A stretch of 64,000 nucleotides of DNA from Acinetobacter tjernbergiae DSM 14971 = CIP 107465. Lineage in GTDB: Bacteria; Pseudomonadota; Gammaproteobacteria; Pseudomonadales; Moraxellaceae. The DNA is taken from contig NZ_KB894366.1 of the NCBI RefSeq assembly GCF_000374425.1, positions 51,417 through 115,416 on the forward strand, in the 5' to 3' direction. Numbering within the stretch: position 1 is the first letter of the stretch; every line of letters starts with the position of its first letter. Below the pieces are notes generated by a model. It searched no databases. It was given only the letters and a program-made list of their open reading frames with translations, and was not told the origin of the DNA. Shown here in pieces: positions 30,049 through 38,494 of this stretch. A program made the translations under genes and the position numbers.

Positions 30049-30161
30049 TTAATCGCCTACATCATTGCGCTATTTAAGTTTCAATCTAAGATACAATTAA
30101 CATGAATTTTTATTCTTTTCTATTTTTGATTTGTCTAATTCTAATGATTAAAATTAAAAAA

Positions 30162-30192
30162 CTTACTGGCAATTGCTCAAATGGCCAGTAAG
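30162..30192 (-). terminator. Rho-independent terminator after the 60-residue membrane protein gene
   Basis: CTTACTGGC (30162-30170) pairs with GCCAGTAAG (30184-30192), a perfect 9-bp stem. On the minus strand it is followed by TTTTTT. It ends transcription 28 bp past the stop of the small gene. Confidence 0.8.
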
Positions 30193-30219
30193 AGAGCTAA
30201 AACCTAGTGCTTAAATTAA

Positions 30220-30402
30220 CTATTCAGACGACTGATTAAGCTGAATGGATTGTGGTATTTGAGTTGTATTTTGCTTCTGTTGTGATGGCATATAATCAGG
30301 CTGATGAGATACAGCAAGGAAGAAGAAACCTAAAAATAAGCAGCCTAATAAAATACTGATTCCTACTGCAAGGTATGGGAATTTTGATTGTTGCTGAGAC
30401 AT
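30220..30402 (-). CDS. Small single-span membrane protein (60 aa), unknown
   Basis: Start at ATG 30402, supported by AGGAG 8 nt upstream; an in-frame ATG 18 nt earlier lacks such a site. A short cytoplasmic head (MSQQQSKFPY) precedes one hydrophobic helix at about residues 10-33, and the tail is Gln/Asn/Ser-rich and polar. It sits between a hypothetical gene and the molybdopterin oxidoreductase on the same strand, with its own terminator. I do not recognise a family. It could be a small accessory subunit of a membrane complex, but nothing in the sequence shows which. Confidence 0.65.
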   Translation of the reverse strand: MSQQQSKFPYLAVGISILLGCLFLGFFFLAVSHQPDYMPSQQKQNTTQIPQSIQLNQSSE

Positions 30403-30444
30403 AGATCCACTCCTATTCAAATATTAAAATTCAATTCGATACAA

Positions 30445-31269
30445 TCACATTGTGGACAAAACCTTATAGCTCGCGCCATTTTGAAGGCGAGTTTGCATGT
30501 ATTCGGCATAGACCGATAACTTCTCAAAAATATGTTCTGAATAAAACATATCTTCAATTAGATGCGCCGCTTGCGCTTGGCTAAATTGACCAATTTGTGC
30601 AATAAGTTTGGCATTGAGATCCGAAAACAAAGTACAGATCGTTTTATGTAATTCATCTTTGTTTTTAAATAACAATTTTTTAGTATTCAGCAATTTATCA
30701 TCAACCATTTGCGGTGCTGTGTCGGCATGAATCACATCAATTTTAATTTCAAAATAATCTTGCAAAATTTGCAGTTGTTCTGGATTTATCGACAAATGCG
30801 TAATCAAAAACAGATGGGTAACATCTGTACGACAGAGTGCTTTAACAAGACTCCGAAAAAGAAAATCCTCTTCACTTTTCGGATAGTCTACGAGATCAAC
30901 ATACAGCTTTAGACTATGCAGCACCTGTTCAATTTTGAAATTGACACTTTTTTCTGCCTGAAAATAGGGATTCAAAATCGACAATACTGACGGCACGACA
31001 GGCGTTGTATAAATCACCGACTGATTTAAATTGGCAATAATAAATGGTGCAAATAAATATCCCAGATTATTATCATTTTCACCAATCGAAGACTGTGCAA
31101 TATAAGCAACACGATCTTTGGAAAAATCTCTTAAAACCTTGCCTCTTAATAAAGTCGCTTCCAGATTGACATACTCAAGACGTAGTTGTTCCTGTACCGA
31201 TTGCGATGGCTCTCTGTATTGAAACAGATGCGTCATCGCATTAAGTTCTTTGGTCACAAACATTGTCAT
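30445..31269 (-). CDS. Hypothetical cytoplasmic protein (about 274 aa)
   Basis: Start uncertain: ATG 31269 has GGATG close upstream, while 31290 and 31263 are also possible. There is no signal peptide or membrane segment. Composition is that of a soluble alpha/beta protein with alternating hydrophobic strands (RVAYIAQSSIGENDNNLGYL, HLFLITHLSINPEQLQ) and a helical C-terminal third. I recognise no family or catalytic motif. It ends 42 bp before the 60-residue membrane protein on the same strand and diverges from cioAB. Similar codon use to its neighbours suggests a resident gene. Function unknown. Confidence 0.65.
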   Translation of the reverse strand: MTMFVTKELNAMTHLFQYREPSQSVQEQLRLEYVNLEATLLRGKVLRDFSKDRVAYIAQSSIGENDNNLGYLFAPFIIANLNQSVIYTTPVVPSVLSILNPYFQAEKSVNFKIEQVLHSLKLYVDLVDYPKSEEDFLFRSLVKALCRTDVTHLFLITHLSINPEQLQILQDYFEIKIDVIHADTAPQMVDDKLLNTKKLLFKNKDELHKTICTLFSDLNAKLIAQIGQFSQAQAAHLIEDMFYSEHIFEKLSVYAEYMQTRLQNGASYKVLSTM

Positions 31270-31290
31270 ATGCCATCCAGTCAAAATCAT

Positions 31291-31623
31291 TATGTTTCGA
31301 ACAATCTACAAGCCTTATTGAAATTGCATAGGCTGCTGAGTTCATGTTGTCATTTTGGATGAAGCATATAGAACTGCATAGCTACAGAGTTTAGTTAAAA
31401 AAATATAACAGATTATTTCATTCCCATTCATCTGTTATAAAAAAACAAGAAGAAATTGTACCTACTTATATACAACAGAAGATTGGATGATAAATAAAAC
31501 TTAAATAGATTTTAAATAAGGATTGAGCAATCCATGCCACTCTTTTTATTTTCAAATATTTAAGTCCATTCTTTCACATTTTCCTAGCGACTGCTTTTGC
31601 TGGTCTGTTATAGGAGAGGATCT
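31291..31623. promoter_or_regulatory. Divergent regulatory region upstream of cioAB
   Basis: 333 bp without an ORF that I can support. Two inverted repeats are visible. TATAACAGAT / ATCTGTTATA (31404-31413 with 31430-31439, 16-nt loop) is flanked by A-runs, so it would look like a terminator on the minus strand. GGATTG-AG-CAATCC lies at 31520-31533, about 90 bp before cioA. Neither is a clean FNR/ANR box. The cioA ribosome-binding site is AGGAGAGG just before 31624. Confidence 0.45.
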
Positions 31624-33069
31624 ATGGATCTCGGTCTCACTGCTTTAGAATTAGCTCGAATACAGTTTGCATTTACTGTTTCATTTCACATTATCTTTCC
31701 TGCCACCTCAATCGGCTTAGCCTGTTTCCTCGCTCTGCTAGAATGGAAATGGCTGCGTTCTCAAAATCCCATTTATAAAGATCTGTTCAAATTCTGGATC
31801 AAAATCTTTGCGGTTGCCTTTGGAATGGGTATCGTGTCTGGCGTGGTGATGAGTTACCAGTTTGGCACGAACTGGAGCGAATTTTCCCGCGTTGCAGGAA
31901 GTGTTACAGGCCCATTACTCACCTATGAAGTTTTAAGTGCATTCTTTTTAGAAGCGGGTTTCCTCGGCATCATGCTCTTTGGTTGGGGACGGGTCAGCCC
32001 CAAAGCGCATTTTTTTGCTACCCTCATGGTTGCAATCGGCACCTGTATTTCCATGTTCTGGATTCTATCTTCGAACAGTTGGATGCAAACACCGCAAGGC
32101 TTTAGCATAGAAAATGGCATTATCATCCCAACCGATTGGTGGGCGATCGTGTTTAATCCCTCTTTCCCTTATCGCTTTGCGCATATGGCGGTTGCCGCAT
32201 TTTTAGTCTCATCCTTATTGGTGGTGGGTACTGCGGCGTGGCATCTGATTCAAGGTCGCCGTGATGAACTGATCAAAAAATCATTTTCGATGGGGCTTTG
32301 GATGGTACTCGCCACTTCATGTTTACAAGTGGTGATTGGCGATCATCATGGTTTGAATACCTTGAAACATCAACCTGCAAAATTAGCAGCGATCGAAGGT
32401 CACTGGGAAACCAATCACAATGAAGCAATGCCACTCCTGCTGTTCGCCATTCCGAACATGGATAAAGAAGAAAATCTCTATGAAGTCGGAATTCCTCATC
32501 TTGGCAGTTTGATTCTGACTCATTCACTGAATGGCAAAGTGACAGGCTTAAAAGATTTCGCGCCTGAAGATCGCCCAAATGCCAGCATTGTGTTTTGGAG
32601 TTTCCGTGTCATGGTTGGGCTTGGCATGTTAATGGTGTTGCTCTCTTTCTTTGCTTTATGGCTGCGTAAAAAAGGCAAGCTTTATGGTTCATCTTGGTTT
32701 CATAAATTCGCTTTTGTCATGGGACCTACAGGCTATATCGCCTTACTTGCGGGTTGGGTCACGACTGAAGTCGGTCGTCAACCGTGGGTAATTTATGGAG
32801 TGATGCGGACTAAAGATGGTTTATCCCATGCAGTGACAGCCGATCAGGTCGGAATCAGCTTAATTATCTTCGTACTGGTCTATACCATCGTGTTTGGTAG
32901 CGGCATTTACTATATGTTGAAGCTCTTGAAAAAAGGCCCTGAATTTATTGAAGCGATTGATCTTGAGCCCGCAGGTCATGGGCATTTCAAAACCCCAATG
33001 CGTCCTTTAAGTGCAGTCGATGAAAGCATTGATCAACAAGCCGCAAACAAGGAGAAGCACCATGATTGA
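31624..33069 (+). CDS. cioA: Cyanide-insensitive terminal oxidase subunit I (CydA/CioA)
   Basis: Quinol oxidase subunit I of the bd family; it oxidises quinol and reduces oxygen to water at the inner membrane. Start ATG 31624 with a strong AGGAGAGG site gives 481 residues. About nine TM helices are visible. Conserved heme and quinol segments include the N-terminal ELARIQFAFTVSFHIIFP with a His ligand, GMGIVSGVVMSYQFGTNW, and GWVTTEVGRQPWVIYG. The loop between helices VI and VII looks short, as in the CIO type rather than E. coli CydA, and the DUF2474 gene downstream fits this. It overlaps cioB by 8 nt. Confidence 0.93.
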   Translation: MDLGLTALELARIQFAFTVSFHIIFPATSIGLACFLALLEWKWLRSQNPIYKDLFKFWIKIFAVAFGMGIVSGVVMSYQFGTNWSEFSRVAGSVTGPLLTYEVLSAFFLEAGFLGIMLFGWGRVSPKAHFFATLMVAIGTCISMFWILSSNSWMQTPQGFSIENGIIIPTDWWAIVFNPSFPYRFAHMAVAAFLVSSLLVVGTAAWHLIQGRRDELIKKSFSMGLWMVLATSCLQVVIGDHHGLNTLKHQPAKLAAIEGHWETNHNEAMPLLLFAIPNMDKEENLYEVGIPHLGSLILTHSLNGKVTGLKDFAPEDRPNASIVFWSFRVMVGLGMLMVLLSFFALWLRKKGKLYGSSWFHKFAFVMGPTGYIALLAGWVTTEVGRQPWVIYGVMRTKDGLSHAVTADQVGISLIIFVLVYTIVFGSGIYYMLKLLKKGPEFIEAIDLEPAGHGHFKTPMRPLSAVDESIDQQAANKEKHHD

Positions 33070-34066
33070 TTTATCTCTGATTTGGGTGGGCATTATTGGC
33101 CTCGGTGTATTGATCTATGTCATTTTGGATGGCTTTGATTTGGGAATTGGGATTCTATTTCCCTTCATTAAAAACAGCGAAGAACGTGATGTGATGATGA
33201 ATACCGTCGCACCTGTCTGGGATGGTAATGAAACATGGATGGTATTGGGCGGCGCAGGGTTATTTGCTGCCTTTCCTTTAGTTTATTCAACCGTACTGTC
33301 TGCGTTATATATGCCCATTACCCTGATGGTGATTGCCTTGATTTTCCGTGGGGTTGCCTTTGAATTTCGTTTTAAGGCGAATCGTACCAAATACCTATGG
33401 GATCAAGCCTTTATCTGGGGCTCAATTCTATCCAGCTTCCTGCAAGGCGTGATTTTAGGTGCTTATATTCAGGGTATCCAAACCACTCATGGTATTTTCT
33501 CAGGTTCAGGTTTGGATTGGTTTACACCTTTCGCACTTTTTACAGGTTTAGGCGTAGTTGTGATGTATGCAGCACTCGGCTGTGGTTGGTTGATTATGAA
33601 AACAGATAATGAACTACGAGATCAAATGTATGGGCTGATGCCTAAATTGATCATTGTTTTATTTGTGGTCTTTACGGGTGTCAGTTTATACACGCCGCTC
33701 ACTCATCCTGAAATTGCAACACGTTGGTTTGCTTTGCCAAATCTGCTTTATTTTAGTCCTGTACCCATCTTGGTCTTATTATTTACATTCCTTATTTTAA
33801 AGGCATGTAAACAACGCCAAGATTTCAAACCCTTTATCTATACTTTAGCTTTAGTGTTTTTAGCTTTTACAGGTTTTGTGATCAGCCTTTGGCCAAATAT
33901 CATTCCACCCTCCGTTACCATTTGGGAAGCAGCTGCACCCTACTCAAGTCAAAAGTTTGCCCTTATTGGTGCTGTAATTTTAATTCCTGTGATTATTGCC
34001 TACACCATCCTCTCGTATTGGGTGTTTAGAGATAAGGTGCGTATTGGTGATGCAGGTTATCACTAG
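33062..34066 (+). CDS. cioB: Cyanide-insensitive terminal oxidase subunit II (CydB/CioB)
   Basis: Second integral membrane subunit of the bd-type oxidase, 334 residues. The ATG at 33062 overlaps the cioA stop by 8 nt (ATGATTGA) and is preceded by AAGGAGAAGC, so translation is coupled. The motif VILDGFDLGIGILFPF near the N-terminus and APVWDGNETWMVLGGAGLFAAFP are typical of CydB. Eight to nine hydrophobic helices follow. No cydCD genes lie in the window. Confidence 0.94.
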   Translation: MIDLSLIWVGIIGLGVLIYVILDGFDLGIGILFPFIKNSEERDVMMNTVAPVWDGNETWMVLGGAGLFAAFPLVYSTVLSALYMPITLMVIALIFRGVAFEFRFKANRTKYLWDQAFIWGSILSSFLQGVILGAYIQGIQTTHGIFSGSGLDWFTPFALFTGLGVVVMYAALGCGWLIMKTDNELRDQMYGLMPKLIIVLFVVFTGVSLYTPLTHPEIATRWFALPNLLYFSPVPILVLLFTFLILKACKQRQDFKPFIYTLALVFLAFTGFVISLWPNIIPPSVTIWEAAAPYSSQKFALIGAVILIPVIIAYTILSYWVFRDKVRIGDAGYH

Positions 34067-34075
34067 GAGCTTGAC

Positions 34076-34198
34076 ATGAAAATAAAATCGCTGCATTTAA
34101 ATCAAACCCAATGGTTTATAATCTTATGGTTAGTCGGATTTTTTGCACTCGCCATCATTGCAGGTCTATTTAGATTACTCTTGATGTTTGCTTATTAA
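34076..34198 (+). CDS. DUF2474-type small membrane protein of the bd oxidase (40 aa)
   Basis: A 40-codon ORF, ATG 34076 to TAA 34196-34198, only 9 bp after cioB and preceded by AGGAGC at 34066-34071. The product is one membrane helix (about residues 13-38, WFIILWLVGFFALAIIAGLF) with a short basic N-terminus (MKIKSLHLNQ). Its size, position and Trp-x-x-x-x-Trp-start helix match the DUF2474 proteins found after cioAB operons, analogous in role to CydX of E. coli bd oxidase. It is too short for ordinary ORF cut-offs. A role in assembly or stability of the oxidase is inferred from that analogy. Confidence 0.88.
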   Translation: MKIKSLHLNQTQWFIILWLVGFFALAIIAGLFRLLLMFAY

Positions 34199-34206
34199 AA
34201 AATGGG

Positions 34207-34236
34207 TGGAATAGCTTTTAGATGAGGGCTATTCCA
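34207..34236 (+). terminator. Hairpin after the cioAB-DUF2474 operon
   Basis: TGGAATAGC (34207-34215) pairs with GCTATTCCA (34228-34236), a perfect 9-bp stem 8 bp after the last stop. No clear T-run follows, so it may be a weak terminator or a 3'-stabilising structure. Confidence 0.5.
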
Positions 34237-34259
34237 TCAATACGGATTTACTTTATTTT

Positions 34260-35672
34260 ATGTATAAATCAGAACAATTAGCACATAACTTGAAACTGCT
34301 TATTGAAAATGGTTCTTGGCAGCCACACACCAAGTTACCCTCTTTACGTGAGCAAGTACAACGATCAGGTTTCAGTCTTATTACCGTGATGAATGCTTAC
34401 CAAGAACTGGAAGCACAAGGGCTGATTTATTCAAAAGAAAAGTCAGGTTATTTTGTGGCTGAGCAAAATCATATTCAGATTCCACAAGCCTATTCAGTGG
34501 TATCTTTAAATCCGAAAATTGAAATTAACTCACTCGTTTTTAAATATCTCAAATCAATTCAATCTCCCAAAGTCAGCCCCTTAGGTTCTGCCTTTCCAGA
34601 CAGTCAGTTGCTGTATCCCCCAAAACTGATTCAGATCATGGGACAACTTTCCCGCAATCGCCATAGTTATGACCAAACTTCAAATTTACCTCCCGGCAAT
34701 TTAGCGTTACGAAAACTGATTGCGCAACGCTATTGTATGCAAGGCATTCCAACCGATGCGGATGACATTGTCATTACATCAGGTGGGCTAGAAGCATTAA
34801 ATCTTTCACTACAAGCCATTACGCAACCTGGCGATTATATTTTATTACAACAAACGATTTTTTATGGTGCTTGGCAAGCTGCTGAACGTTTGGGTTTAAA
34901 AGTCATCACCATCCCAGAACATCCACAGCATGGCTTTGATATCGAGGCTTTTGAACAAGTTATCAAAAATTATCCAATTAAAGTCTGTTGGTTTATGCTA
35001 AATGCACATAATCCAATTGGATTTACTGTCAGCGATGACATCAAATATAAAATCGCTAAATTGTTACATGAACATCAAATTCATTTAATCGAAGATGATG
35101 TTTATGAAGAAATGTTTTATGGCAGCCAAAAACCATTACCGATGAAATATTTTGACCAACAGAATCTAGTATTACACTGCTCTTCTTTTTCTAAAACATT
35201 AGGTTCAAGTTTCCGCATGGGCTGGGTCTATGCAGGTAAATTCTCTGAACATATTCAACATTTACAATTGATGAGTACCATCTCTGCCAACGCACTGATT
35301 CAAAATGCACTGGTGGAATTCCTCTCCCATCATCATTATGAAAAGCATTTAAGAACTCTACGGCGCGCCTTAGAAAAGAATAAAAAACAATTCTTTCAAT
35401 ATCTCAAACAACATCTACCGAAAGACTGTAAGGTATATAACTATCCAAGTGGTTATTTTCTATGGATTCAACTTCCAGACAAAGTCAGCAGTATGCAAGT
35501 CTATGAACAGCTGATTCAACAACAGGTGGGCGTTGCGCCAAGTCCCTTGTTTAATGTGTTGCCCTCACATCAACATTTTATTCGTATGAATTGTTCTTTT
35601 GAATCGACAGAACAAATTCAGCATTCGCTAGAGTTATTCATCACGACGATTCAACGTCAAATACCCAATTAA
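34260..35672 (+). CDS. MocR/PdxR-type GntR regulator with aminotransferase domain
   Basis: 470 residues. The N-terminal winged helix of the GntR family spans about residues 1-68 (KLPSLREQVQRSGFSLITVMNAYQELEAQGLI). It is fused to a fold-type I aminotransferase-like domain from about 90, with the PLP-binding Lys312 in SSFSKTLGSSFRMGW, plus HNPIGFT and EDDVYEEMF. Such proteins are transcription factors that sense PLP or an amino-acid adduct. It stands alone on the plus strand, and its stop overlaps the stop of the convergent AraC gene by a few bases. Its target is not evident; no pdx or GABA gene is near. Confidence 0.9.
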   Translation: MYKSEQLAHNLKLLIENGSWQPHTKLPSLREQVQRSGFSLITVMNAYQELEAQGLIYSKEKSGYFVAEQNHIQIPQAYSVVSLNPKIEINSLVFKYLKSIQSPKVSPLGSAFPDSQLLYPPKLIQIMGQLSRNRHSYDQTSNLPPGNLALRKLIAQRYCMQGIPTDADDIVITSGGLEALNLSLQAITQPGDYILLQQTIFYGAWQAAERLGLKVITIPEHPQHGFDIEAFEQVIKNYPIKVCWFMLNAHNPIGFTVSDDIKYKIAKLLHEHQIHLIEDDVYEEMFYGSQKPLPMKYFDQQNLVLHCSSFSKTLGSSFRMGWVYAGKFSEHIQHLQLMSTISANALIQNALVEFLSHHHYEKHLRTLRRALEKNKKQFFQYLKQHLPKDCKVYNYPSGYFLWIQLPDKVSSMQVYEQLIQQQVGVAPSPLFNVLPSHQHFIRMNCSFESTEQIQHSLELFITTIQRQIPN

Positions 35673-36733
35673 TTCAGCTTGGACAGATTATTCTTGCGAT
35701 ACTGACTCGGTGTTTCCCCAAACGTCTTTTTAAAGGCACGAATAAAATTGGTGGCTTCTTCATACCCTACCAAGCCAGCAATATCCTGAATACTATATTG
35801 CTGTTGTTGCAGTAATTTCTTGGCTTGATTAAAACGAACCTCAGCCAAGATTTGCAAAAATGTAGTGCCCTGTGCTTGTAAATGCCGCTTAATCGTTCGT
35901 TCTGACATATTTAAACGTTGTGCAATCAATGGAAGTGACGGATAACCATGACTAGAATGATATAACAACTCGGAACGAATACTTTTTTGTAAGTCCCGTG
36001 TACTTTCTTTTACGAGTTTAAGCTTGTCATTTTCACAATACAAAATAGCCTGCTGGAACGCGACTTGATCTGCATTCAAATTCTTAGAATGTAAATATTT
36101 TTTAGAAAATCGAAAACCATTACGTGGTTGATTAAAATGAATCTTTATCTGGGATAAATCAATTTTTTCATAATTCTGAGCATCTGCCCAATCCACAAAA
36201 ACCTCACAACTTTCTGCAATTTTGTCAGAAAACAACGTGAGAAAATGGATCGCTCCAAATAATAAGCTCTCGATCAAAAAATGTCTTAACTGGTCAGATT
36301 GTTCTGCATCACCTAATTTCACTGGGTGAACATCATCTAGATAAACATAGATAAACGTTTCATCAATATGCCATTCAGGGGTAAAATTTTGGATTCGGGT
36401 ACAAAAATACTGCTGACAAAGGCTTAACGCCGTTTCAACATCCGCACAACTTAAAAATGCAAACCCTAAAGCCCCATGCGAAGTTGGACGTAACCTAAAC
36501 CCATATTCAATCCCGAGACGCGGATTCCTCGTCAGTCGTAACGCATTCACCACCAATTTTGACCATTGATGCGCACTCATCTTGGCATCGGCTTGTTTCA
36601 TTTCAGTCAAGATCAGACCTGTTCCATGCAAAACGACGTGTGCATCAATACCATATTCATAGACGATTTCTAATAATACATGAGCATAAGAAACAGAGAT
36701 GGTTTCTTGAAACAATCCAAAAGGATCTCGCAT
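35669..36733 (-). CDS. AraC-family regulator with Arabinose_bd-type N-domain
   Basis: 354 residues. The N-terminal sensing domain (about 20-205) is of the PF12625 type (TSHGALGFAFLSCADVETAL), which in relatives binds fatty or aromatic effectors. The C-terminal part (about 245-345) has two helix-turn-helices of AraC type (LPLIAQRLNMSERTIKRHLQAQG and IQDIAGLVGYEEATNFIRAFKKTFGETPSQYR). It diverges from the enoyl-CoA hydratase/SDR pair across 118 bp, so it most likely controls those two genes. Confidence 0.9.
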   Translation of the reverse strand: MRDPFGLFQETISVSYAHVLLEIVYEYGIDAHVVLHGTGLILTEMKQADAKMSAHQWSKLVVNALRLTRNPRLGIEYGFRLRPTSHGALGFAFLSCADVETALSLCQQYFCTRIQNFTPEWHIDETFIYVYLDDVHPVKLGDAEQSDQLRHFLIESLLFGAIHFLTLFSDKIAESCEVFVDWADAQNYEKIDLSQIKIHFNQPRNGFRFSKKYLHSKNLNADQVAFQQAILYCENDKLKLVKESTRDLQKSIRSELLYHSSHGYPSLPLIAQRLNMSERTIKRHLQAQGTTFLQILAEVRFNQAKKLLQQQQYSIQDIAGLVGYEEATNFIRAFKKTFGETPSQYRKNNLSKLN

Positions 36734-36851
36734 GACACATCCTATGTCCTAAAATGATTATTAATATGGCATAGTCTCCCCTATTGAGCGAGCATTTTCT
36801 TCGAAATAATAACCTCAAGATTGATGACTAAAACAATGAGGAATTGCTGAA

Positions 36852-37568
36852 ATGGCAACCATGACACTCGATAAAAAGCAATCGACCTATGTGCTGAATT
36901 TAACAAATGGCAATCAGGAAAATGCTTTAAATAAAGCGGTATTAGAAGAATATTTTGCTATTTTTGATGAAATTGAAAGTGATAAAAATAATGCCTGTTT
37001 AATTATTCGAAGTGAGCATCCTAAAACCTTCTGTAATGGCTTAGACCTTGCTTGGTTAATGCAACAATCGTTGGAAGATAAAAAAGCCTTTACCCTGCAA
37101 CTTGAAAATATGTTACTCCGTTTGGCACTACTCAACTTACCTGTAATTGCTGAAATAGGTGGTAATGCTTATGCAGGCGGTGCAATTCTCGCATCTGCTT
37201 GTGACTTCCGATTTATGCGATCGGATCGAGGACATTTTTGCTTTCCAGAAGTCCATCTGGGCATTCCTTTTACAGATACCATTGCTGAAATTGTACAACT
37301 ACTTCCCAATCAACATGCGATCTGGGAAATGTCTTTGACAGGCAAAACCATGACAGGCACTGAATGTCTACAATCCCAACTCGTTCACCAAATTGAACCA
37401 ATCGAAGCATTAAACTTTGAAGTGTTTAAATTTGCGGAAGATATGGCACAAAAGCACCGTATGACCTATGCCGTGATCAAACGTCAGCTCCGCCATCGAA
37501 TTGTAGAGATTGCCAAGCAACGCCAACTCTATGATCCTGAAAAATTTGCTCACCCTTTCATGATCTAA
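36852..37568 (+). CDS. Enoyl-CoA hydratase/isomerase family protein
   Basis: 238 residues of crotonase fold, shorter than the usual 255-260. Seen: SEHPKTFCNGLDL (first oxyanion-hole segment) and GNAYAGGAILASACDFRFM (second), then FPEVHLGIPF. The usual catalytic Glu pair of hydratases is not clear, and the pattern fits a Delta3-Delta2-enoyl-CoA isomerase equally well. Start ATG 36852 with AGGA upstream. It is followed after 37 bp by an SDR gene on the same strand, so the pair probably handles an acyl-CoA degradation step under the divergent AraC regulator. Confidence 0.85.
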   Translation: MATMTLDKKQSTYVLNLTNGNQENALNKAVLEEYFAIFDEIESDKNNACLIIRSEHPKTFCNGLDLAWLMQQSLEDKKAFTLQLENMLLRLALLNLPVIAEIGGNAYAGGAILASACDFRFMRSDRGHFCFPEVHLGIPFTDTIAEIVQLLPNQHAIWEMSLTGKTMTGTECLQSQLVHQIEPIEALNFEVFKFAEDMAQKHRMTYAVIKRQLRHRIVEIAKQRQLYDPEKFAHPFMI

Positions 37569-37605
37569 TTCAACGTTTACAACAACTCAAATCTAGGACA
37601 TCTCA

Positions 37606-38433
37606 ATGAATAATATGCAAGGAATAACTGTTTTTATTACGGGTGGCAGTCGAGGTATTGGCAGAGCCATTGCCTTAAAAGCAGCTCAGGCAGGTGCTAA
37701 TGTCGTGATTGCAGCAAAAACTGAAGTTGAGACAACTAAATTAACAGGTACGATTTATAGTGTGGCTGAAGAAATTGAAGCTGCTGGCGGCAAAGCACTG
37801 CCTTTACTGCTTGATGTGAGGGATGAGCAGCAAATCCATACAGCTATTCAACAGGCAGCCAAAGCCTTTGGTGGAATTGATGTGCTGATTAATAACGCAG
37901 GTGCAATCGCATTGATGGGTGTGGAATCCACCTCATTAAAACAATATGACCTGATCCAAACCATTAACCATCGTGCCACTTTTATCTGCGCACAAGCTGC
38001 ATTGCCCTTTTTAAAGCAATCTGAAAATCCGCATATTTTAAGCTTATCGCCACCTGTAAATATGTCACCGAAATGGCTCGGGATGCTTTCACCTTATGCT
38101 TTATCTAAATATGGTATGACGATTTTGACTTTGGGCATGGCGGAAGAATTTCGCCAATATGGCATTTCATGTAATACCTTGTGGCCTGAAACCTATATCG
38201 CAACCGCAGCCGTGTCTAAGAATTTAGGTGAGGAAAGCACCTTACAGGTCAGTCGTAAACCTGAAATTATGGCAGATGCAGCTTATGCAATTTATACGAC
38301 CAATCGTGGTGAACTAACGGGACAAAGCCTAACCGATCAGCAAGCTCTAGTAAGAGTCGGTATCACTGACTTTTCTCAATATGCATGTGTCACTGGAAAT
38401 ACCAATTTACAGAAAGATTTCTTTTTGGATTGA
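37606..38433 (+). CDS. Short-chain dehydrogenase/reductase (HSDL2-like)
   Basis: 275 residues with a classical SDR layout: the nucleotide-binding GGSRGIGRA at about 13-21, LLLDVRD near 67-73, NNAG at 96-99, catalytic Ser near 146-148 (HILSLSPP), Tyr164 and Lys168 (YALSK), then the WPETYIATAA substrate segment. The insert after the first strand and the SPPVNMSPKW stretch resemble the catalytic domain of hydroxysteroid dehydrogenase-like protein 2, but the SCP2 domain is absent. Substrate unknown, probably lipid-derived given the neighbouring crotonase-fold gene. It ends at a shared bidirectional terminator. Confidence 0.88.
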   Translation: MNNMQGITVFITGGSRGIGRAIALKAAQAGANVVIAAKTEVETTKLTGTIYSVAEEIEAAGGKALPLLLDVRDEQQIHTAIQQAAKAFGGIDVLINNAGAIALMGVESTSLKQYDLIQTINHRATFICAQAALPFLKQSENPHILSLSPPVNMSPKWLGMLSPYALSKYGMTILTLGMAEEFRQYGISCNTLWPETYIATAAVSKNLGEESTLQVSRKPEIMADAAYAIYTTNRGELTGQSLTDQQALVRVGITDFSQYACVTGNTNLQKDFFLD

Positions 38434-38445
38434 TTCAACCATAAA

Positions 38446-38479
38446 AAACGACCTTAAAACATAGATATTAAGGTCGTTT
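38446..38479. terminator. Bidirectional rho-independent terminator (SDR gene / gdhA)
   Basis: Perfect 12-bp stem AAACGACCTTAA / TTAAGGTCGTTT (38446-38457 with 38468-38479), loop 10 nt. Flanking A and T tracts on the two sides let it serve the SDR gene (plus) and gdhA (minus). Confidence 0.85.
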
Positions 38480-38494
38480 CAAAAGCAAAGAAAA

